From: Bacillota bacterium | GTDB lineage: Bacteria > Bacillota > Clostridia > Christensenellales > Aristaeellaceae | Assembly: GCA_023413135.1 (NCBI GenBank) | Contig: JAEZQK010000004.1 | Coordinates: forward strand, 22,956-86,955 | Direction of reading: 5' to 3' | Length of the DNA: 64,000 nt | Shown: positions 50,862 through 59,817 of the stretch, piece after piece | Layout of the letters: each line of letters opens with the position of its first letter | Position numbering within the stretch: the stretch's first letter is position 1 | Program-made: the position numbers and the translations under genes | Notes under the pieces: model-generated | Databases searched by the model: none | What the model was told of the DNA's origin: nothing | What the model saw: the letters and a program-made list of their open reading frames with translations, nothing else

Positions 50862-53147
50862 ATGAGCTTTTTTACGCATCCCTGGCGTGTGGTGGAGCAA
50901 AAGTGGGACCCTGAAAAAATGCGGCTGGGGGAAAGCCTGTGCTCCCTTGGCAACGGATACATGGGGCTGAGAGGCAACTTTGAGGAGCAGTATTCCGGCG
51001 ATACCCACCGGGGCACATATCTGGCCGGCGTCTGGTTCCCCGACAAAACAAGGGTGGGCTGGTGGAAAAACGGCTATCCCCAATATTTCGGCAAGGTCAT
51101 CAACGCTGTGAACCTCATCGGCATCGACGTGGCGGTGGACGGCGAACCGCTGGATCTTAACCGCTATCCCGTAGTGAAATTCCTTCGGGAAGTGGATATG
51201 CAGCGCGGTGCCCTCCACCGGGTAGCTTTGGTGGAAATGGAGAAGGGCACCGTGCGCATCGAAAGCCATCGTTTTGTGTCCGTGGCAAAAAAGGAGCTGC
51301 TGGCCATCCGCTACACAGTCACGCCCTCCTTCCCGGCCCATATCGCATTAAAACCCTATCTGGACGGCAACGTCAAGAATCTTGACGCCAACTATGACGA
51401 AACCTTTTGGGATATGCTGGAAGAAAAGCAACAAGGCCATTTGCTGGGGCTGCTTACCAAAACCCGCGAAAATCCTTTCAGCGCTCCCAGGTTCACCGTG
51501 GCCGCCGCCATGGGCGTTCATGCCCCCAACATGACGCTTGCCCGCCAGGAGACACTAAAAGGCCGCTGCCAGGCGGTATATGGCGCAAGGGCCGCCGCCG
51601 GAGAGGCGGTATCGCTGGATAAATTCTCCCTGCTGGTCACCAGCCGCGACCATGAAGAAGAGGACCTTTTACCCTTGGCCTTGTCCATGGCCGAAAAAGC
51701 CATTCAAGAGGGGTACGATAAAGCCTATGCCGCCCACGAAGCGGGCTGGAAGCGCCGCTGGGAGATGGCGGATGTACAAATTCACGGCGACGATGCGGCC
51801 CAGCAGGGCATACGCTTCAACCTGTTCCATCTGCTGTCTACCTATTCCGGGGAGGATGACCGCCTGAACATCGGCCCCAAGGGCTTCACCGGCGAAAAAT
51901 ACGGCGGGGCCACCTATTGGGACACGGAAGCCTACTGCCTGCCGGTGTACATGGCGGTGGCCGGGGACAGGGTGGCACGGCAATTGCTGCTTTACCGCCA
52001 CAGGCAGCTTCCCGGCGCGTACCACAACGCCAGGCAGCAGGGGCTTGCCGGCGCGCTTTTCCCCATGGTCACCTTCACCGGCATCGAGTGCCACAACGAG
52101 TGGGAGATCACCTTTGAGGAAATCCACCGCAACGGCGCCATCGCCCATGCCATTTTCGACTATGTCACATACACGGGCGATGTGGAATACCTGAAAAACG
52201 AAGGGCTTGACGTGCTTTCCGGCATTTCCAGGTTCTGGCTGAGCCGCGTGCATTTATCGATGCGGGCGGGAAAGTACATGATCCACGGCGTCACCGGACC
52301 CAACGAGTACGAAAACAACGTGAACAACAACTGGTACACCAACCGCATCGCCGCCTGGTGTCTTGATTACACGCTGGAGGCCGCCCAGATGGCCACGCCG
52401 GCGAGGGTGAAGGAAGCCGGCCTCACAGAGGACGACCTAAAACGCATGCGGGAAGTTGTAAAGAACATGTATTATCCCGAGGATGCGGCTTTGAACATCT
52501 TCGTGCAGCACGATACCTTCCTGGACAAGGACATAAGGCCTGCGGCAGACATTGACCCGCAGGATAGGCCCATCAACCAGCACTGGTCCTGGGACCGCAT
52601 TTTGCGTTCCTGCTACATCAAGCAGGCGGATGTGCTGCAGGGCCTGTACTTCCTGGGTCATCTGTACGATAAGGATACGAAGAAGCGGAACTTTGATTTC
52701 TACGAACCTCTCACCGTCCACGAGAGCAGCCTTTCCCCCTGCGTGCACAGCATATTGGCGGCGGAGATAGGCTACATGGATAAGGTGGTGGAAATGTACC
52801 GCCGCACCGCGAGGCTGGACCTGGACAACATCAACCATGACACGGAGGATGGCCTGCATGTGACCAGCATGGCGGGAAGCTGGCTCTCCATCGCCCAGGG
52901 CTTTGCGGGCATGCGTACCGCACAGGGGTTATCCTTTGCCCCCTTCCTGCCTGATTGCTGGCAGGGCTACGCCTTCAACGTGAACTACCGGAGCAGGCTA
53001 TTGCGGGTGGCTGTGAATGAAAAGGGCACCACCCTCACCTTGCTGGAAGGGGAGCCTTTGATGCTTTCGCTGTATGGCCAAAGTGTTATAGTGGAGAAGG
53101 AAGTGTTCCTGCCTTTCCCAGAGGGAGATCATCATGCAGGGCTATAA
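50862..53147 (+). CDS. glycoside hydrolase family 65 disaccharide phosphorylase (maltose phosphorylase type)
   Basis: 761 aa. Domains: beta-sandwich (about 1-270), linker, (alpha/alpha)6 barrel (about 310-680) and a small C-terminal sheet. The acid catalyst is the Glu of GVTGPNEYENNVNNNW; the phosphate site is in the HESSLSPCVHSILAAEIG region. Phosphorolysis of maltose to glucose and beta-glucose-1-phosphate is likely; kojibiose, nigerose and trehalose phosphorylases share the fold. The ATG at 50862 has AAAGGAG 9 bases upstream. Its 3' end overlaps the NUDIX gene by 14 bases. No beta-phosphoglucomutase gene, the usual partner, is adjacent. Confidence 0.93.
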   Translation: MSFFTHPWRVVEQKWDPEKMRLGESLCSLGNGYMGLRGNFEEQYSGDTHRGTYLAGVWFPDKTRVGWWKNGYPQYFGKVINAVNLIGIDVAVDGEPLDLNRYPVVKFLREVDMQRGALHRVALVEMEKGTVRIESHRFVSVAKKELLAIRYTVTPSFPAHIALKPYLDGNVKNLDANYDETFWDMLEEKQQGHLLGLLTKTRENPFSAPRFTVAAAMGVHAPNMTLARQETLKGRCQAVYGARAAAGEAVSLDKFSLLVTSRDHEEEDLLPLALSMAEKAIQEGYDKAYAAHEAGWKRRWEMADVQIHGDDAAQQGIRFNLFHLLSTYSGEDDRLNIGPKGFTGEKYGGATYWDTEAYCLPVYMAVAGDRVARQLLLYRHRQLPGAYHNARQQGLAGALFPMVTFTGIECHNEWEITFEEIHRNGAIAHAIFDYVTYTGDVEYLKNEGLDVLSGISRFWLSRVHLSMRAGKYMIHGVTGPNEYENNVNNNWYTNRIAAWCLDYTLEAAQMATPARVKEAGLTEDDLKRMREVVKNMYYPEDAALNIFVQHDTFLDKDIRPAADIDPQDRPINQHWSWDRILRSCYIKQADVLQGLYFLGHLYDKDTKKRNFDFYEPLTVHESSLSPCVHSILAAEIGYMDKVVEMYRRTARLDLDNINHDTEDGLHVTSMAGSWLSIAQGFAGMRTAQGLSFAPFLPDCWQGYAFNVNYRSRLLRVAVNEKGTTLTLLEGEPLMLSLYGQSVIVEKEVFLPFPEGDHHAGL

Positions 53148-53544
53148 CATCATCATGGTCTACAGCCAGGATAAGACCCGACTGCTGATGTGCAAGCGCC
53201 TCAAGGACCCTTATAAGGGCCTTAATAATCTGGTCGGTGGAAAAATTGAGCCGGATGAGCCGGGTATCGATGCAGCCTACAGGGAACTGAACGAGGAGAC
53301 CGGCATTACAAAAGAGGATATTATCCTTCACCACCTGATGGATTTCACATACTATTTTCAAGGCTGCTATGTGGAAGTGTATGCAGGCAGGCTGAAGCGG
53401 GATGTGGCCGTTTCCGGGGATGAAAACGAATTGTACTGGTCCGGGTTTGATCATAATTTCTTTGATTTAAACCTGTTTGCCGGCGAGGGAAACATAGGGC
53501 ATATGCTGGAACAGGTGAAGATGAGCCATGTTCTGGATGAATAA
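53134..53544 (+). CDS. NUDIX hydrolase, copy 1
   Basis: 136 aa with a Nudix box GGKIEPDEPGIDAAYRELNE followed by ETGI (Gx5Ex7REUxEExGU pattern). Likely hydrolyses a nucleoside diphosphate derivative such as 8-oxo-dGTP; specificity is unknown. AGAGGGAGATC precedes the ATG inside the end of the phosphorylase gene. A second copy, 126 of 136 residues identical, lies at 57821-58231. A terminator follows directly. Confidence 0.92.
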   Translation: MQGYNIIMVYSQDKTRLLMCKRLKDPYKGLNNLVGGKIEPDEPGIDAAYRELNEETGITKEDIILHHLMDFTYYFQGCYVEVYAGRLKRDVAVSGDENELYWSGFDHNFFDLNLFAGEGNIGHMLEQVKMSHVLDE

Positions 53545-53574
53545 AGTGAATGGATCAATGTGCTGCTTAACTAC

Positions 53575-53607
53575 AGGAGGGATGAACCGTCATCCTTCCT
53601 CTTTTTT
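53575..53607 (+). terminator. terminator after the phosphorylase-NUDIX pair
   Basis: AGGAGGGATGA / TCATCCTTCCT (53575-53585, 53590-53600, one G-T pair) followed by CTTTTTT. Confidence 0.85.
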
Positions 53608-53679
53608 GAAAAATAAGGAATCCGTGGGCCGTTTTGGTTTTCTCCGTCGTCTATTTGGTAGTAAAAGCGGGAGGGACCT

Positions 53680-54156
53680 ATGGATCGGGAGGAATTTACC
53701 CGGCGCGCCCTGGACATGGAATACTCCCTGTACCGGGTGGCCAAAACGCTGCTGCGCAGCGATCATGACTGCGCCGACGCCGTGCAGGAGTCGCTTGTAA
53801 AGGGCCTGCAGGCCGCCCGCGGCCTTCGGCAGGCGGAATATTTCAAAACCTGGATGACCCGCATCCTTGTGAATACCTGCAAGGATATGCGCAAAAAGCA
53901 AGCCCGGAGGCCTGTTGTAGAAATCCCCGAAGCGCTGCCGGCCAAGGACGATACAGAGCAGCGGGAATTGTACGAGGCACTTCAAACCATCCCGGAGGAA
54001 CTGCGCCTGCCGCTGGTGCTCCATTACCTGGAGGGGCTGACGGTCAGGGAAGTATCGCAGGTTTTGCATGTGCCCGAGGGAACCATCAAGCGCAGGCTGT
54101 GGCTGGGCAGAAAAGAGATGCATGCGCTTTTGCGCGGGGATGAGGAGGTGGGCTGA
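53680..54156 (+). CDS. ECF-type RNA polymerase sigma factor
   Basis: 158 aa. Region 2 (about 15-75: YRVAKTLLRSDHDCADAVQE, YFKTWMTRILVNTCKD) and region 4 (about 105-150: IPEELRLPLVLHYLEGLTVREV, then EGTIKRRLWLGRKEM) are clear, with no region 3, as in extracytoplasmic-function sigma factors. GGGAGGG precedes the ATG. The anti-sigma gene starts on the base after the stop. Its target promoter was not found with confidence. Confidence 0.93.
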   Translation: MDREEFTRRALDMEYSLYRVAKTLLRSDHDCADAVQESLVKGLQAARGLRQAEYFKTWMTRILVNTCKDMRKKQARRPVVEIPEALPAKDDTEQRELYEALQTIPEELRLPLVLHYLEGLTVREVSQVLHVPEGTIKRRLWLGRKEMHALLRGDEEVG

Positions 54157-55245
54157 ATGAACGATCAAATGCTGAAAAATGCCCTGGAAAAAGCGTTCCC
54201 TCCCCTGCCCCCCTTGGTTCACCTGCGCGCGCGGGAAACCCTTCAAAAGGATGGGGCGGCAAAAGGGATCAAGTTCCGGCGGAGCTTCCTAAAAGCCGTG
54301 CTGATCGGGCTGGTGATGCTCAGCCTCTGCGCCGCGGCCATAGCCGCCATGCATCAATGGGGCGTGCTGCATTTTTTCCAATCCTACATGCGGGAGGAAT
54401 ACTACTTCACATTGCCACAGGCCAGGACGCTGGTGCACAAGGACCTGGCCTTCCTCTCTCTGAAGGAAGTGGACGTGCGGGTGGAGGAAGCCGCCTACGA
54501 CGGGCGCATGCTGTCCATCGTCTACTCCATCACCCAGCGGGACGCCGCAGCGCCCTTTGAGGCCCGGACCGTAGAGAACGGTAGCTTTACCTTTGCCGCC
54601 GCCAACCGCGACCACGTAGGGGGCTGCGACTGGCTGACCGTGAACGGCGTGGATGTGAACCTGGTTTCATCCGCCACCGCCGCCGGGCCGGAAAACGGGC
54701 AAGTCCTCTACTATGTGGAAAGTGAACTATATCCCTTGCCAAGCGAGACCCAGCTCCGCCCCGCAGGGGGGATGACGGTAGGCTTGCCCATTCTGTGGGG
54801 AGGGCAAAGGCCTGCCGTGCCGGAGGGCCTTACCTTCACCATGGACGTGGGCGACGCGGCCACACGGTATTCCTGCAGGCTGCCGGAACCCATTTCAATC
54901 GCCGGCTGTACGGTGCAATTTACCGATCTGCACCTCTCCCCCATGAATGTGTACATCGAATATACCGTTATCATTCCCGGCGCCCTGGCCCAGGGGAAAA
55001 GTCAGGGGGAGCTGGAGAGCATCGTCGGGCGTTTGTCCGGCGATACCCTGGAGGATGCCCAGGGCAACCCCCTTGGCATCGGCAAGGCCGGTCATTTCGG
55101 GCCCATTCAGACTATGAAGGATGGAGGCTGGCAGGCTCCCGTGTATGCCCGGTTCGCCCCCGGCAGCGGATATACGCAAACCGTCCGCTTGGTCACCGGT
55201 ACGGGCATAATGGAAATTCCATTGATCCCCCTTCATGAAAACTGA
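54157..55245 (+). CDS. membrane anti-sigma factor-like protein (DUF4179 type)
   Basis: 362 aa. A short cytoplasmic part (1-45) that would hold the sigma factor, one membrane helix (about 46-66, AVLIGLVMLSLCAAAIAAMH), then an extracytoplasmic DUF4179-like region (VHKDLAFLSLKEVDVRVEEA, DGRMLSIVYSIT) and a C-terminal beta domain. It begins on the base after the sigma stop codon (TGA then ATG), the usual sigma/anti-sigma coupling. The signal it senses is unknown; the third gene of the operon is a candidate sensor partner. Confidence 0.82.
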   Translation: MNDQMLKNALEKAFPPLPPLVHLRARETLQKDGAAKGIKFRRSFLKAVLIGLVMLSLCAAAIAAMHQWGVLHFFQSYMREEYYFTLPQARTLVHKDLAFLSLKEVDVRVEEAAYDGRMLSIVYSITQRDAAAPFEARTVENGSFTFAAANRDHVGGCDWLTVNGVDVNLVSSATAAGPENGQVLYYVESELYPLPSETQLRPAGGMTVGLPILWGGQRPAVPEGLTFTMDVGDAATRYSCRLPEPISIAGCTVQFTDLHLSPMNVYIEYTVIIPGALAQGKSQGELESIVGRLSGDTLEDAQGNPLGIGKAGHFGPIQTMKDGGWQAPVYARFAPGSGYTQTVRLVTGTGIMEIPLIPLHEN

Positions 55246-55270
55246 AACGACCCTAAAAAGGAGGAATACC

Positions 55271-57388
55271 ATGAAGCGCTTTCTGCTTGTGCTTGCGCTG
55301 TGCTTTTGCCTGAGGGGAACAGCCCTGGCCGCGCCGGGGGATATGGACGGCGCCAGCCCCTACCGCGCCATGGCGGTGATGGGCGACACAATCTATCTGC
55401 TGGACGTGGAAAACCAATTGTCCGCCTTTCAGGCGGGCGATGCACTGCCGGACTCGCCCCTTGTCACGATGTCCGCCGAAGTGGATTTCTTGATTTCCTC
55501 CGGTTCCAAGCTGTACGGCTGGGAGACGGAATCGGGCGTTCTGTATGAAATCGCATTGCCGGGAGGCGATCTTATGCAGGCGGCGGCCCTCCCTACGGAA
55601 GATCTTTTCAAAACCAGGACACCGAATCTGGTTGTGGAATTCTTGACCCCTGTCCTCCATGACGGCATGCTGTACGTAATCGTCCTGGGGGATGAAGCGC
55701 GGCTCATACGCTTTGACCCGGCGGGAAAGCGCACCGAAACAGGCCTGCCCGGCCGCAGCGCGTTCCTGGCCGCAGGGGAAGGCGGGGGTCCGCTTCTTTA
55801 CAGCCAGGCAAAGGACGGGAGCTTCGCGCTCTACGCCGTTCCGCCCACGGGCAATCCGTCCCTGCTCCGCGCCCTTCCCCAGGGCGCCTGGGCCATGGCG
55901 CACAAGGGCGGCGCGCTGTATATGGGCACGGATAACCGTCTGGAAAAGTATGAAAGCGTCAAGGCCCAAAAGGGCGAGACCGCTGTATACCTGCCCGTCT
56001 CCCCTTACGAGACGCAGGCGGCAGTGACGGACAACGGCTACCTGGCCCTTTTGACAGCCGACACGGGAGCCTTCTATCTGCGCAATCTGGACCCTGTTTA
56101 CCGGGCAAGCCGCAGTCTTACCTTAAGCTGGGACGCAGGCAGCAGCGTTCCCGGGGCAGACGACGCCTTCCGCGCCGCCTATCCGGATGTGGCGCTTCAG
56201 TATGCTTCCATCTATCTTTCAACCCCCGAAGACTACCATACCTACCTGGCCACGGAAAGCAGCGGTGCGGATATCCTGATGGTGGAAACACAATATGATC
56301 CCTGGCTTTTTTTACGGGACAAGGGCTATGCCGCTGACCTCTCCCAAAGCCGGGTCCTTTGGGATACGGTGTATGCCATGTACCCCGCCCTTCAAAAATC
56401 CGTGGCGCAGGAAGGCAGGCTTTTCGGCCTGCCCGTGTCCTTCCGGGACAGCGGACTCATCCGCATCGCTAGGGATCTACTTGGCAAGGAATACGGTTTC
56501 CCGGAGGAGGCGCTGCCCAAATCGCTTTTGGATATGCCCGCCTTTTTACAGCTATGGGTGGATAACTTTATGGAGGAATACCCCAATGTGGTTCTGCTGG
56601 GGGACCGTGCAAGCAATACCTATGCACTGCGGGAGGTGTTCTTCCGCCAGTATGAAGCATACTACGACGCCCAAGGCCTTCCGCTGACCTTTGACACGCC
56701 GTTATTCCGCTCAGGGCTTCAAATGCTCAAAAACCTGCCGGGTACTCCAAGTTCCGACAGAGCGGAGATCCGAAGCCTGATGATGTATGAAATCGGCGGC
56801 GTCCGCCCGTATAACGATGACGGTTCATCCCTTGTGCCTCTTCCCATGAGCGGGGAATTCCCCTATTATCTCCCGGCCTCGCCTGCCCTATTGTTCATCA
56901 ATCCCAACAGCGAAAGCTTCGACCTGGCTTTGAGCTACCTGGAAATCGCGGCGCAGCACCTGACCGCATCGGAAAAGATATTGCTGATGCCGGGGGAAAA
57001 CGAGCCTATGCCCAACCCGAAGCATGGGGAGGAGCTGGAACGGGCGCAAAAAAGCCTGGCCGAGGCCCAGGCAGCACTTGACAAGGCCGAGCCCAGCCGG
57101 CGCAAGCTGATGGAGGACCGTGTGGAGGATTCCCGCAGGATGTATGAATATGCCGCCGTCCATGGTCAATGGCTGGTTTCCCCGGAGTGGATCGCAGCCT
57201 ATCGGAAGCTGGCCGAAAATATGGCAGTCTTGTCCCGGGGCTTCTTCGATCATAACCCCGATCAACCGGAACTTTCTGAAAATATCAACCAACTGCAGAA
57301 ACGTTATGATGCGGACCAGATCACGGAGGATCAGTTCATCGCGGAGCTTGACCGCATCGCCCGCATGAAGGAGCTGGAAGCAGAGTAG
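55271..57388 (+). CDS. secreted beta-propeller/solute-binding protein chimera of the sigma operon
   Basis: 705 aa with a signal peptide (RFLLVLALCFCLRGTALA, cleaved before APGD); the cysteines there are not in a lipobox. Residues about 30-285 form repeated short beta blades (AMAVMGDTIYLLDVEN, KLYGWETESGVLYEIALPGG, MLYVIVLGDEARLIRFDP), a propeller-like region. Residues about 290-580 resemble family 1 extracellular solute-binding proteins (LSWDAGSSVPGADDAFRAAYPD, GADILMVETQYDPWLFLRDKG). A charged helical C-terminus (about 585-705) follows. No permease or ATPase is nearby, so sensing rather than import is likely. AAGGAGG lies before the ATG at 55271. Confidence 0.75.
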   Translation: MKRFLLVLALCFCLRGTALAAPGDMDGASPYRAMAVMGDTIYLLDVENQLSAFQAGDALPDSPLVTMSAEVDFLISSGSKLYGWETESGVLYEIALPGGDLMQAAALPTEDLFKTRTPNLVVEFLTPVLHDGMLYVIVLGDEARLIRFDPAGKRTETGLPGRSAFLAAGEGGGPLLYSQAKDGSFALYAVPPTGNPSLLRALPQGAWAMAHKGGALYMGTDNRLEKYESVKAQKGETAVYLPVSPYETQAAVTDNGYLALLTADTGAFYLRNLDPVYRASRSLTLSWDAGSSVPGADDAFRAAYPDVALQYASIYLSTPEDYHTYLATESSGADILMVETQYDPWLFLRDKGYAADLSQSRVLWDTVYAMYPALQKSVAQEGRLFGLPVSFRDSGLIRIARDLLGKEYGFPEEALPKSLLDMPAFLQLWVDNFMEEYPNVVLLGDRASNTYALREVFFRQYEAYYDAQGLPLTFDTPLFRSGLQMLKNLPGTPSSDRAEIRSLMMYEIGGVRPYNDDGSSLVPLPMSGEFPYYLPASPALLFINPNSESFDLALSYLEIAAQHLTASEKILLMPGENEPMPNPKHGEELERAQKSLAEAQAALDKAEPSRRKLMEDRVEDSRRMYEYAAVHGQWLVSPEWIAAYRKLAENMAVLSRGFFDHNPDQPELSENINQLQKRYDADQITEDQFIAELDRIARMKELEAE

Positions 57389-57399
57389 CCAGGGGCTCA

Positions 57400-57600
57400 G
57401 ATCCGCAAGCTTAATCGTCGCGCTGGTTCGCTGCCGCTCCCATCGCTCGTTTCGCTTGATTCCCTCGCCCCACTTCACCCGCCAAAAATAGTGGCATGGA
57501 TAGATCGATTACGCAAGGGCATGCCTTTCTCCGGCCTTCAGAAAACCGATGCTTTACGGGCGATTGATAATCGCCCCTACGGCTGCAAAGAGGAAGTTGA
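57400..57600. repeat. repeat remnants between the sigma operon and NUDIX copy 2
   Basis: Contains a TTAATCGTCGCGCTGGTTCG stretch similar to 23380-23440, and the small palindrome GGGCGATT / AATCGCCC (57558-57576) with GCCCCTACGGC, a short piece of the GTAGGGGCG element. The rest up to 57806 shows no gene. Confidence 0.55.
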
Positions 57601-57820
57601 ATGCTCTTCCCGGCAAATACTGGCCACGGCGGAGGCAACAACAAACACTTGCAGATGTAGGTTTAATTCAACGTCACTTTTTTCGGAATCGCTGCCTTCT
57701 GTTATGCTGGAGCGATTGAGCATGAATGATTTGGATAGTATCAGATGCAAAAACTACTCCAGAAAGAGGATTTGTCGTCCCCTAAGCGAATTGCTTGTCC
57801 ATATACAAGGAGGAACAAGC

Positions 57821-58231
57821 ATGCAGGGCTATAACATCATCATGGTCTACTGCCAGGATAAGAGCCGCCTTTTGATGTGCAAGCGCTTAAAAGATCCATA
57901 TAAGGGCCTGAGCAACCTGGTCGGCGGGAAAATCGAGCCGGATGAGCCGGGCATCGATGCGGCGTACAGGGAGCTGAACGAGGAGACCGGCATTACAAAA
58001 GAGGATATCACCCTTCATCACCTGATGGATTTCACATACTATTTTCAAGGCTGCTATGTGGAAGTGTATGCAGGCAGGCTGAAGCGGGATGTGGCAGTTT
58101 CCGGCGATGAAAATGAATTGTATTGGTCCGATTTTGATCACGATTTCTTTGACCTGAACCTGTTCGCCGGCGAAGGAAATATCGGGCATATGCTGGAACA
58201 GGTGAAAATGAGCGGCATACTGAATGATTAA
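57821..58231 (+). CDS. NUDIX hydrolase, copy 2
   Basis: 136 aa, differing from copy 1 at ten positions, four of them in the last five residues. The Nudix box GGKIEPDEPGIDAAYRELNE is unchanged, so activity is probably kept. A block of about 75 bases in the middle of the gene (HLMDFTYYFQGCYVEVYAGR coding region) is identical at the DNA level while flanking parts differ, hinting at gene conversion. AAGGAGG precedes the ATG. It is convergent with the methyltransferase gene. Confidence 0.92.
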   Translation: MQGYNIIMVYCQDKSRLLMCKRLKDPYKGLSNLVGGKIEPDEPGIDAAYRELNEETGITKEDITLHHLMDFTYYFQGCYVEVYAGRLKRDVAVSGDENELYWSDFDHDFFDLNLFAGEGNIGHMLEQVKMSGILND

Positions 58232-58283
58232 AGGCTTTTTCTCATTTCATCCCATAAAAGCCGCCAGTCTATGAATGCCATGA

Positions 58284-59045
58284 TCAATCTTTGATGTTGC
58301 TGAAATTCAGAACCGGACCCTTTTCCAGATAATCAAAGGGCATATCGCCATTTAGCTTTTTCCAATGATAGGCGCTATGGTAATAATCAAAATGAACAGC
58401 CCCATCCACGCTTCCATTGAATTGAAAACCGGATGCTTCTATTTCTGCAATCATCTTTGGGTGCGTATACTTTCTGCTTTTCCCGTTCCTATCTCTCAGA
58501 TTTCCGCATTCAAAGGGAGCGATAGAAAGTATGCCACCGGGCTTTAGTACACGTTTGGCTTCTTCAAACAACGCAAAGCGTATAGGCATTTTATCCTGCG
58601 TATTACCATGAATCAAATCATACATCAAGATGATGTCTGCAAAATTATTCGGAAAATCCATCTTAAGTGAACCGTCAGCATGTTGAAGCACGATATTTGC
58701 GACGCCATACTTTTCGATCTTTTCACGAACGAATTTCAGCATTCTTCTATTTTTGTCAATGGCATATATTTTGCTTCCGGGATTGGCCAGCGCGAAAGCT
58801 ATGGAATACTCGCCATAACCACATCCAAAATCCAGGCATACAGAATCACCCAAAACATCCATGCTCCAAAAAAATTGTACGCCATCTTCTGAATGCCATT
58901 TGTCAATACATTCATGTATGTTCAAAAAATCCCTCATTTGCATCTTTGTTTCATATGCACAGTGTATATCATTTCCCTCACAAAGCATTTGTGTTTTGGA
59001 TTGGTATGAATATATCAAACCGGCATCAATAGACGGAAAGGTCAA
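58284..59045 (-). CDS. class I SAM-dependent methyltransferase
   Basis: 253 aa in the open frame from a TTG at 59045; ATG codons at 58988 and 58937 are alternatives and none has a clear ribosome binding site. Motif I is CLDFGCGYGEYSIAFAL, the acidic end of strand 2 is IYAIDKN, and later motifs are VLQHADGSLK and AKRVLKPGGILSI. The substrate is unknown. The DNA is more AT-rich than average. It overlaps the acetyltransferase gene upstream and is the last gene of a three-gene leftward operon. Confidence 0.85.
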   Translation of the reverse strand: MTFPSIDAGLIYSYQSKTQMLCEGNDIHCAYETKMQMRDFLNIHECIDKWHSEDGVQFFWSMDVLGDSVCLDFGCGYGEYSIAFALANPGSKIYAIDKNRRMLKFVREKIEKYGVANIVLQHADGSLKMDFPNNFADIILMYDLIHGNTQDKMPIRFALFEEAKRVLKPGGILSIAPFECGNLRDRNGKSRKYTHPKMIAEIEASGFQFNGSVDGAVHFDYYHSAYHWKKLNGDMPFDYLEKGPVLNFSNIKD

Positions 59046-59817
59046 TACCGTAAAGATCGCATTTCAGCTTTCTTGCCACAGACTGTGATGCGGTGTTCTC
59101 CCATGAGGTGCTGTACGTAGGGATCCGGTTCATACCGTAAATGGCTGACGCCCAGGCCTTAACTACATCGGCGGCATATCCGTTTCCGCGGAAGCGGGGC
59201 AGCGTTTCTACGCCTGCCTCGTGGGATGCATCTGCAATGCGAGCGCTGAAACAGATGGACGCAGCGTTCCCTTCCACAAACTTTGCAAAGCACGGTTCCC
59301 AGAACGGCAGCTCCGACAGCATATAATCAAAGCTGTCTTTCAGAAGGTGCACATTCATTGATGTGATTTTCACCACACCGTCCGGCAATGATGCCGGCCT
59401 TTGCAGTTTGTATGCGGGGCCTTCATATATTTTCTGTATTTCCTGATGTTCCTGAAGGATTTCCTTTATTTTCTCCAGGAGAACCGTATCCGTTTGCAAA
59501 CTTTCATGTAACGGCTGCGCGGCAACCAAGTCTGTCAACCTTTTGATGATGCCCTCCGGCAAATCGTAACGAAAACGCATGACATTGCCCAAAGGTGTCC
59601 GGCCTAGGAAGAAGCGCGGCGCCGGAGCATGATACATGTCGTTTATTTCACGGATAAAATTTTTCCCGACATGTGTAAAAAGGGCTTTTGCCTGCATTTC
59701 CATCAATTCCAGCGCGCTTGGCAATGTTCCCTGCCTCCTGCCATGCTTCAAAAATAATAACTGATTCGCGTACTCGGGTTCTATATTTAGAGCTGCGGCG
59801 CAGACCGCACTGTGCAT
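59026..59817 (-). CDS. GNAT-like acetyltransferase with long N-terminal domain
   Basis: 263 aa. The C-terminal third has an acetyltransferase core: ICFSARIADASHEAGVETLPRFRGNGYAADVVKAWA (shown as GVETLPRFRGNGYAADVVKA) and TYSTSWENTASQSVARKLKC, typical of FR47-like GNATs. The N-terminal 150 residues are helical without a known motif. AGGAG lies just before the ATG at 59817. It overlaps the DUF975 gene by 31 bases and the methyltransferase gene by 20, indicating tight coupling. Confidence 0.78.
   Translation of the reverse strand: MHSAVCAAALNIEPEYANQLLFLKHGRRQGTLPSALELMEMQAKALFTHVGKNFIREINDMYHAPAPRFFLGRTPLGNVMRFRYDLPEGIIKRLTDLVAAQPLHESLQTDTVLLEKIKEILQEHQEIQKIYEGPAYKLQRPASLPDGVVKITSMNVHLLKDSFDYMLSELPFWEPCFAKFVEGNAASICFSARIADASHEAGVETLPRFRGNGYAADVVKAWASAIYGMNRIPTYSTSWENTASQSVARKLKCDLYGIDLSVY

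Noticed and set aside
53625..53665. ECF promoter GGAATC...CGTC before the sigma gene
   Set aside because: The spacing of 22-23 bases is too long for an ECF promoter.
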